Assembly (NCBI GenBank): GCA_016206675.1
Contig: JACQRD010000086.1
Coordinates: forward strand, 1-12,201
Source of the DNA: Candidatus Omnitrophota bacterium
GTDB lineage: Bacteria; Omnitrophota; Gorgyraeia; Aquiviventales; Aquiviventaceae
Direction of reading: 5' to 3'
DNA length: 12,201 nt
In this document: piece after piece, positions 6,740 to 12,201 of the stretch
Numbering within the stretch: the stretch's first letter is position 1
Layout of the letters: the number at the start of each line of letters is the position of its first letter
Notes under the pieces: model-generated
The model's database searches: none
Told to the model about the DNA's origin: nothing
What the model saw: the letters and a program-made list of their open reading frames with translations, nothing else
Translations under genes and position numbers: made by a program

Positions 6740-7222
6740 GTGAGCAGCGCTGAGTACCGGTTCCTCACCACCTGGCAGATCGGCGCGCCCCGCGAGCAGG
6801 TGTGGGACGCCATCCTCCACGTCGAGCGCTGGAGGGCGTGGTGGCGCGGGCTTGAGCGGGTCGAGCAGCGGGCTTCAGGCGATGTCGACCGTCTTGGGGC
6901 GCGCTACCGCCTAACGTGGAAAGGCCGTTTGCCCTACCGGCTGGTGGTTGAGATGACGACGGTGCATCTGCGGCCCTGCCGGCTGCTGGAGAGCCAGGCG
7001 CGCGGAGAGCTTGAAGGCCGCGGCGTGTGGCGGCTGTGGCCGAACGGGGCGGGCACGCGCGTCGACTATGAATGGCGCGTGCGGACGGTCAAGCGATGGA
7101 TGAATATCGTCGCGCCGTTGTTGCACCCGCTGTTCTCGTGGAATCATGACGTCGTGATGCGGCGGGGCGAGCGGGGGTTAAAACGGCTGCTGGAAGAGAC
7201 GCCTCAGCGCAGGAGGAGATGA
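6740..7222 (+). CDS. SRPBCC (START/polyketide cyclase-like) domain protein
   Basis: The 160-residue protein has the helix-grip opening of the family: WQIGAPREQVWDAILHVERW near residues 12-31, then WWRGLERVE. It also has an alternating beta pattern through GTRVDYEWRVRTV and a long C-terminal helix with NHDVVMRRGERGLKRLL. Such domains bind hydrophobic ligands, and no specific ligand can be inferred. The start GTG 6740 is supported by AGGAG at 6728-6732, seven bases upstream. The stop overlaps the next start (TGATG). The arginine-rich tail is unremarkable. Confidence 0.75.
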   Translation: MSSAEYRFLTTWQIGAPREQVWDAILHVERWRAWWRGLERVEQRASGDVDRLGARYRLTWKGRLPYRLVVEMTTVHLRPCRLLESQARGELEGRGVWRLWPNGAGTRVDYEWRVRTVKRWMNIVAPLLHPLFSWNHDVVMRRGERGLKRLLEETPQRRRR

Positions 7223-8052
7223 TGAAACGTGGGATGATTGGATTGGCGGTCTGGGCCCTGGCCGCACCGGCCTTCGCCCATACGCTGACGGAGCGGATCG
7301 AGTACCAAGACGGCGAGGCCGTCCTGGAGGGGTACCTTGCGCGCGATCAACACCTCGAAGCGCCGGCGCCGGGCGTGCTGGTCGTGCATGAATGGAAAGG
7401 GCTCAACGCCTACGCCGAGCGGCGCGCCGAGCAACTGGCAGGGCTCGGCTACGTGGCGTTTGCCGTCGATATGTACGGCAAGGGCGTACGCGCGAAGGAT
7501 CATGAGGAAGCCGCGCATCTCTCCGGCCTCTACCGCAATGACCGCCAACTGATGCGGCGCCGGATTCTCACAGCGCTCGCTACCTTGCGCCGGCAGCCCT
7601 TGGTCGATGCGGCCAGAATCGCAGCGATCGGTTACTGTTTCGGCGGCACGACCGTGTTGGAGCTGGCCCGCAGCGGCGCTGACGTGCTCGGCGTGGCGAG
7701 TTTCCACGGGGGCCTTCAGGCGCCGATGCCTACCCGCGCAGGTGAGGTCCGGGCGAAGGTGATCGTCTTTCACGGGGCCGATGACCGCTTCATCCCCTCC
7801 GAGGAGGTGGCCGCGTTCGTGCAAGAGATGCAGGCGGCCCATGCGGACTACCGGCTGATCCAATATCCCGGCGCCGTCCACAGCTTCACCGTGCCGGAGG
7901 CGGGCGACGATCCCTCCGCGGGCATGGCCTACAACGAGTCGGCCGACAAGGCTTCTTGGAAAGAGCTGGAGGAGTTTCTTGGGGAGCTCTTCCGGACGTC
8001 GCAGTCGATGCGTGCCGGAGGGCAACACCAGACCGCACTCCACGACGGGTGA
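7222..8052 (+). CDS. Dienelactone hydrolase family protein, probably exported
   Basis: This alpha/beta hydrolase of the dienelactone hydrolase family hydrolyses ester or lactone bonds in known members. The substrate here is unknown. It has a signal-like N-terminus (MKRGMIGLAVWALAAPAFA, cleavage after AFA), so it probably works in the periplasm. The Cys-Asp-His triad is intact: Cys 139 in GYCFGG, Asp 188 in HGADDRF and His 220 in GAVHSF. Spacing between them is close to that of the classical enzyme, and the resting-state Glu is probably in VVHEWKG (Glu 57). ATG 7222 is chosen because GGAGG at 7212-7216 is five bases away. ATG 7219 is two bases away and would add one Met. The stop overlaps the next gene as GTGA. 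Confidence 0.88.
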   Translation: MKRGMIGLAVWALAAPAFAHTLTERIEYQDGEAVLEGYLARDQHLEAPAPGVLVVHEWKGLNAYAERRAEQLAGLGYVAFAVDMYGKGVRAKDHEEAAHLSGLYRNDRQLMRRRILTALATLRRQPLVDAARIAAIGYCFGGTTVLELARSGADVLGVASFHGGLQAPMPTRAGEVRAKVIVFHGADDRFIPSEEVAAFVQEMQAAHADYRLIQYPGAVHSFTVPEAGDDPSAGMAYNESADKASWKELEEFLGELFRTSQSMRAGGQHQTALHDG

Positions 8053-9094
8053 AGCCACTGCCTGACTTTCAGCACGACCAGGCGCGACGGTTCGCGTGGT
8101 GGCTGGTCGCTCTCGGCGCCGTCGTCTACGCCAATAGTCTCTCTGGCGCCTTCCTGCCTGACGACTGGTTTGCCCTCCATGACAATCCGCAGGTCCGCCA
8201 CCTGCCGCTGCTCTGGGACCCCGAGGTTGCCCCCCACGCCGAGATCGCGCTCTCCGGTCGTCCCGTTCCGGCGCTGCTGACCGCCCTCAACTACGCCGTG
8301 GGTGGCTTGAACCCACTGGGGTATCACGTGGTGAATGTCGCCATCCATCTCATGAACGCCCTCCTCCTGTTTGGCATCATCAGGCGCACCCTCGTGACGA
8401 GGCGGGAGGCCGCATTCAGCCAGCAGGAAGCCGCTGCGCTGGCAGCCGTCTCAGCCGCGCTCTGGATGGTGCATCCGCTGGCCACGGAAATTGCGGCCGA
8501 GCGCCGCATGTATCTGCCGCTCTGCGCGCTGACCACGGCAGCGGTAGTCGGCGCCTGGCGGCTGCTGTCGCGGCTGATGACGCCGCAGCGGATGCGCAGG
8601 CGCCTCGCTGCGCTGGCGGCGGTGGCGCTGGTGAGTGCGGCCGCCGCGGGCACCGTCCGGCGCAATGACGATTACCGGACCGAAACCGCCCTGCTCCAAG
8701 ACACCGTTGCCAAGCGTCCACGCAACAGCCGCGCGCGCCATAACCTGGGGCTCGCGTTGGGCCGCAGCGGCCGCCTGCGAGAGGCGGAGATGGAGTTGCG
8801 GACTGTGATTCGGCTGCGACCGTCCACGGATGGGCCTACAACAATCTGGGCGTCGTCCTGGAAGGCCTGGGGCGGGTTGATGACGCGGCCGATGCCTACG
8901 CCGAAGCGCTCCGCCGGGGTCCTCCCACCGTCGAAGCGCACGTGAATCTCGGCGCCATCTTCGTTCAGCGCGGACGGCTGGAGGAGGCCGCCAGCCACTT
9001 TCAGGCAGCCCTGCGATTGCGTGCCGATGATCCGCGGGCGCGTCGCTATCTGGCCATGGTTAAAGCCATGGCGAAACGCCGCAGACCCGAATGA
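8049..9094 (+). pseudogene. TMTC-like membrane protein with TPR tail, internally deleted and frameshifted
   Basis: The N-terminus is typical of polytopic TPR proteins related to protein O-mannosyltransferase/TMTC: YANSLSGAFLPDDWFALHDN, then SGRPVPALLTALNYA and GYHVVNVAIHLMNALLLF. After WMVHPLATE (codons about 8466-8489) it jumps straight to IAAERRMYLPLCA. In relatives that motif lies a few hundred residues later, so several membrane segments are missing. Three TPRs follow. The first (SRARHNLGLALGRSGRLREA) is in the starting frame. At about 8820-8822 the frame slips by one base, apparently a lost base, and the second and third (WAYNNLGVVLEGLGRVDDAA; AHVNLGAIFVQRGRLEEAA) continue in another frame to the stop at 9092-9094. 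Without the shift the frame stops at 8945. The GTG start overlaps the hydrolase stop. It is probably non-functional, unless the single-base shift is an assembly error. Confidence 0.75.
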
Positions 9095-9095
9095 A

Positions 9096-10517
9096 TTACA
9101 GCGCGGTCGCAATCCGCTGCAGGAACGGCTCCTGGAAAATTCCAAGAGCCAGGATGCCGAGCACGAGCACGGCCAAGAGCAGCTTGGCTGGCGCATCGAC
9201 GGCGATGGGCGCTGAAGTTGCCGGCGCCTCAAGATACATGCGCTTGACCACCAGCAGGTAGTAGTACAGCGAAACCGCCACATTCACGGCCCCGATTGCA
9301 ACGAGCCATAGCGCGCCCGCCTGGACGGTGGCCAGCAGCACCAGCAGCTTTCCGACGAATCCCGCCAGGGGCGGTATGCCGGCCAGCGACAACAGCCCGA
9401 TGAACATCACCGCCGCCAGCAGCCCCGAGCGCTTGGACAGCCCCTTGTAGTCGTCCAGCTCATCCCCGCCGGCCGCCTCGCCGACGAGCACGACCACCAG
9501 GAACACCGTGAGGTTGCTGAAGACATAGGCCAACAGGTAGTAGGCTACTGCGTGAGTGCCGAACGCCGAGCCGCTGGAGAGGCCCATCAGCAGGTACCCC
9601 GCGTGGCCGATCGAGGAGTAGCCCAGCAGCCGCTTGATGTTCGTCTGGGGAATCGCGCCCAGGTTGCCGTACAGGATCGTCGCCGCCGAAAGGATCGCCA
9701 GCACCGGCATCCACAGCCCCGCCGCCGGCAAGAACACTCCGTAGAGCACGCGCAACATCGCCACCGCGCCGGCCATCTTCGAGCCGACGGAGAGCAGGGC
9801 CACCACCGGCGTCGGAGCACCCTCGTACACGTCAGGCACCCAGCACTGAAACGGCACCGCCGCGATCTTGAAACCCAGACCCGCAATCACCAGCAGCAGC
9901 CCGGCGTGGGCCGGCACAGGCAGCGGTCCCTGCGCGAGGGCCGCGCGCAGCGCCTGGAAGCTGGTGCCGCCGGCAAACCCGTACAGCAGCGCGATGCCAT
10001 AGAGCAGAAATCCCGTCGAGACGGAACCCAGGATCAGGTACTTCATGCCCGCCTCGATCGATCGCGCATCACTCTTCAGGTAGGCGGCCATGATGTAGAG
10101 CGAGAAGGTCAGCAGCTCCAGCCCGATGAAGAGCATGAGCAGGTCGCTGATGGCGGAGAGCACGAGCATTCCCAGCAGGGCGGTGAAGAGCAGCATGTAG
10201 AAGGCGCCGAGGCGCTCGGGCAGATGCCGCCGGTACTGGCGGGTCATGACGATCACGGCCGCCGCGGTGGCGAGAAACAAGCCCTTGAAGTAGCGGCTGA
10301 AGGCGTCCAGCGACAGCATCTGCTGGAACATGGCCTCCGCCGCGCCGCGCTGCGCTACCAAGAGAAGGGCGCAGAGGCCCACGCCGGCCAGCGCCCAGAG
10401 CCACAAGTCCTCCTTGCGCCCGACCGGTGCGAGCCCATCGACCACCAGCATCAGCAAAATCCAGACGCTGGCAACGAGTTCAACGCTCAGCAGGCCCCAC
10501 GGCAGGTTCAGCGGCAT
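9096..10517 (-). CDS. nuoN: NADH-quinone oxidoreductase subunit N
   Basis: This antiporter-like, proton-pumping membrane subunit of complex I has 473 residues and about 14 hydrophobic helices. The conserved charges are present: Glu 134 in GLELLTFSLYIMAAY (helix 5), Lys 217 in GFKIAAVPFQCWVPDVYEGA (helix 7) and Lys 247 in SVGSKMAG (helix 8). The loop QTNIKRLLGYSSIGHAGYLL is typical of the family. The ATG overlaps the nuoM stop by one base (TGATG on the minus strand), so the two are translationally coupled. Its stop lies one base from the end of the convergent TPR gene, leaving no room for a terminator between them. Confidence 0.95.
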   Translation of the reverse strand: MPLNLPWGLLSVELVASVWILLMLVVDGLAPVGRKEDLWLWALAGVGLCALLLVAQRGAAEAMFQQMLSLDAFSRYFKGLFLATAAAVIVMTRQYRRHLPERLGAFYMLLFTALLGMLVLSAISDLLMLFIGLELLTFSLYIMAAYLKSDARSIEAGMKYLILGSVSTGFLLYGIALLYGFAGGTSFQALRAALAQGPLPVPAHAGLLLVIAGLGFKIAAVPFQCWVPDVYEGAPTPVVALLSVGSKMAGAVAMLRVLYGVFLPAAGLWMPVLAILSAATILYGNLGAIPQTNIKRLLGYSSIGHAGYLLMGLSSGSAFGTHAVAYYLLAYVFSNLTVFLVVVLVGEAAGGDELDDYKGLSKRSGLLAAVMFIGLLSLAGIPPLAGFVGKLLVLLATVQAGALWLVAIGAVNVAVSLYYYLLVVKRMYLEAPATSAPIAVDAPAKLLLAVLVLGILALGIFQEPFLQRIATAL

Positions 10518-12037
10518 CAGTCGGGGGCTTCCGGGATGATCGCGTGGACGATCGGCCTGGCGCTGACGTCGATCATGCGCAGCAGCAGCCGCGGCCAGCA
10601 GCCGACGATCAACAGGGCTGCGATGAGTACGAGATAGGGAAGCTTTTCAAACGCCGTCGAGGCATCGCGCACGTGGTGCGCGAAGGCCGGCTTCGAAGGG
10701 CCGAAGAACATCCCCCGCACGACCCGCAGCATGTAGACGGCCGTGATCACCGCGCCGAAGACGCCGCAGATCGTCTGAATCGGGTAGCGCTCCCAGCCGC
10801 CCAGGAAGATCAGCAGCTCGGAGACAAAGTTGGCGAAACCCGGCAGGCCGCTGGACGCCATGGCGGCCGCGACACCGCAGCCGGCGATGAACGGCGCCTG
10901 ATGCGCCAGCCCCCCCAGATTCGGCAGGTAGCGGGTGTGCGTCTGGTCGTAGATCTGCCCGACGAAGGCGAAGGCCAGCGCCGTCATGAGGCCGTGCGCG
11001 AACATCAGCAGCACCGCGCCGGTCAGCGCCAGCGGGGTGAGGCAGGCGATGCCCAGCAGCACGTAGCCCATGTGGCTGGAGGAGGAGTAGCCGATGATGA
11101 GCTTGAGGTCGCGCTGCGACATGGCCACGAAGCCGCCGTAGATGATGTTCATCACGCACAGTGTTGCGATCCAGGGCAGCCACTGCGCAGCACCGGCTGG
11201 CAGCAGGTTTAAGCCCAGGCGGATGATGGCGTAGGAGCCGAGCTTCATCAGCACGCCCGCATGGAGCATGCTCACCGCCGAGGGCGCGGCGGCATGTCCG
11301 ATGGGCGACCAGCTGTGCAGCGGCCACAGCGGCGCGATGACCCCGAAGCCGACGGCCAGCAATGGAAAAATCATCCCCTGAAGCCTCGCCTCCATCGGCT
11401 GCGCGGCGAAGTGCTGCTGCAGGGCGGGCAGATCGAAGGTGGCGGCACCGGAGCCGACGTACAGCCACAACAGGCCGATGAGTGCCACGACCGCGCCGGC
11501 CGTCAGGTAAATCGTCAGCTTCATCGTGGCGTACTCTTTGGAGTAGCGCACCCGCCCCTGTTCCGTGACGTCACTGCCCCACATGCCGATCAGGGGATAC
11601 ATGGGGATGACGGCCATTTCGTAGAAGAAGTAGAAGAAGAACAGATCCAGCGACAGAAACACGCCGAAGACCCCGGTGATCAGCGTGAGGTAGAAGAGGT
11701 AGTACTCCTTCACCCGCTCCTTGATGGCGTAGGAGATCAACACACCGGCGAAGCTGCACAGCGCATGCAGCAGGACGAGCACCGCGCTAATACCGTCGAT
11801 GCCCACGTGGAAGCCGATGCCGAGCGAGGCGATCCACGGGATGAGGAGGTCGTACTGGAAGCCCCCGTTGGGGATGTGGTAGGTGGCGATGGCAAACACG
11901 GCGCCGGCCAACGACACCGAGGTCGAGGCCACGGCGATGCGCCTCGCCCATGCCGGCTGGTTATCGGGCAGACATAGCAGCGCCAGCGCCCCGGCCACCG
12001 GTGCCAGCAAGATGATCAAGAGCAGATAATTCAGCAT
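10517..12037 (-). CDS. nuoM: NADH-quinone oxidoreductase subunit M
   Basis: This antiporter-like, proton-pumping membrane subunit has 506 residues and about 14 helices. Family features are FYFFYEMAVIPMYPLIGMWG (Glu 140), LHAGVLMKLGSYAIIR (Lys 265), RDLKLIIGYSSSSHMGYVLL and SGLPGFANFVSELLIF. The helix-7 motif reads GFGVIAPLWPLHSWSP. The pumping lysine of E. coli NuoM (FAIKMPMVPFHGWLP, Lys 234) is replaced by Ile 234. The start is ATG 12035-12037 (MLNYLLLIILLAP). The frame is open another 20 codons upstream, but those codons read the heptamer repeat and give a low-complexity peptide, so they are excluded. No strong ribosome site is seen. nuoL would normally precede it and may lie beyond the window. 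Confidence 0.95.
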   Translation of the reverse strand: MLNYLLLIILLAPVAGALALLCLPDNQPAWARRIAVASTSVSLAGAVFAIATYHIPNGGFQYDLLIPWIASLGIGFHVGIDGISAVLVLLHALCSFAGVLISYAIKERVKEYYLFYLTLITGVFGVFLSLDLFFFYFFYEMAVIPMYPLIGMWGSDVTEQGRVRYSKEYATMKLTIYLTAGAVVALIGLLWLYVGSGAATFDLPALQQHFAAQPMEARLQGMIFPLLAVGFGVIAPLWPLHSWSPIGHAAAPSAVSMLHAGVLMKLGSYAIIRLGLNLLPAGAAQWLPWIATLCVMNIIYGGFVAMSQRDLKLIIGYSSSSHMGYVLLGIACLTPLALTGAVLLMFAHGLMTALAFAFVGQIYDQTHTRYLPNLGGLAHQAPFIAGCGVAAAMASSGLPGFANFVSELLIFLGGWERYPIQTICGVFGAVITAVYMLRVVRGMFFGPSKPAFAHHVRDASTAFEKLPYLVLIAALLIVGCWPRLLLRMIDVSARPIVHAIIPEAPD

Positions 12038-12042
12038 CCCGT

Positions 12043-12166
12043 AAATCCCAAGTACCAAATTCCAAGCACCAAATAAGCACCAAGCACCAAGCACCAAGCA
12101 CCAAGCGGTTTGAAGTTTGGGATTTGGAATTTGGGATTTATTTGGGATTTGGGATTTGGTGCTGGG
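12043..12166 (+). repeat. Heptamer palindrome upstream of nuoM, units AAATCCC/AAGCACC then TTTGGGA
   Basis: The left half has AAATCCC, AAGTACC, AAATTCC and AAGCACC, a four-base break, then AAGCACC four times (12075-12102). The right half has TTTGAAG, TTTGGGA, TTTGGAA and TTTGGGA, a four-base break, then TTTGGGA twice and TTTGGTGCTGGG (12109-12166). The halves are complementary: AAATCCC with GGGATTT, and AGCACCAAA at 12065-12073 with TTTGGTGCT at 12155-12163. It occupies the region just upstream of nuoM, ending five bases from its ATG. Confidence 0.9.
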
Positions 12167-12201
12167 TTATTCATCAGTGGAGGGCAGTTGACAATAACCA
12201 A
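12167..12201 (-). other. Possible 3' end of the gene upstream of nuoM
   Basis: On the minus strand two frames are open from the window edge to a stop: one ending STALH at 12174-12176, the other ending LPSTDE at 12167-12169. nuoL is the expected neighbour, but 35 bases are too few to identify a gene or choose a frame. Confidence 0.2.

Noticed and set aside
7956..8048. Longer N-terminus for the TPR protein starting at ATG 7956
   Set aside because: It would overlap about 95 bases of the hydrolase gene and adds Arg-rich sequence unlike the family. The GTG at 8049 with GTGA overlap fits the operon style.
7204..8058. 284-codon minus-strand frame opposite the dienelactone hydrolase
   Set aside because: The plus-strand frame has a full catalytic triad and signal peptide. 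The opposite frame has no motif.
9552..10637. 361-codon plus-strand frame opposite nuoN
   Set aside because: Its composition (Gln/Arg/His/Glu-rich) is what the complement of hydrophobic helix codons gives, and nuoN is unambiguous.
11261..11977. 238-codon plus-strand frame opposite nuoM
   Set aside because: It has the same shadow composition and no family signal.

Overview
The window is 12.2 kb of high-GC bacterial DNA (about 75% GC by hand count over 4321-4380) centred on respiratory complex I (NADH-quinone oxidoreductase) genes. It holds a lipoprotein of the TIGR04073 (exosortase system-associated) type, a TPR membrane protein of the TMTC-like type, an intervening-sequence-type four-helix-bundle gene between two nuo genes, and palindromic runs of 7-base repeats. 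I infer an uncultured PVC-type lineage such as Omnitrophota. That placement is recognition from content, not a database result.

Layout. Positions 1-3491 (+): the 3' part of nuoG, a four-helix-bundle gene bracketed by inverted heptamer arrays, nuoH, a second heptamer palindrome, and nuoI. Positions 3492-5940 (+): a small spacer with a possible promoter, a TIGR04073-type lipoprotein, a possible 25-residue ORF and a short alpha-glucan phosphorylase. Positions 5941-6078: a third palindrome. Positions 6079-9094 (+): a tightly packed set of HAD phosphatase (gph-like), SRPBCC protein, secreted dienelactone hydrolase and a damaged TPR membrane protein. Positions 9096-12037 (-): nuoN and nuoM, transcribed leftward as nuoM then nuoN, with a fourth heptamer palindrome just upstream of nuoM (12043-12166). 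The last 35 bases may hold the end of another minus-strand gene.

How the genes work together. NuoG and NuoI carry Fe-S clusters of the peripheral arm. NuoH forms the quinone-site/membrane junction, and NuoM and NuoN are antiporter-like proton-pumping subunits. The usual G-H-I-J-K-L-M-N order is broken: J, K and L do not follow nuoI, and M-N lie on the opposite strand about 5.6 kb away, with unrelated genes between.

The most unusual signal is the set of heptamer palindromes. Each of four loci has its own 7-base unit, direct on one side and inverted on the other, and each lies 15 bases or less from a start codon. One encloses an AT-richer four-helix-bundle gene, an arrangement reminiscent of the intervening sequences in some bacterial 23S rRNA genes but here placed inside a complex I operon.
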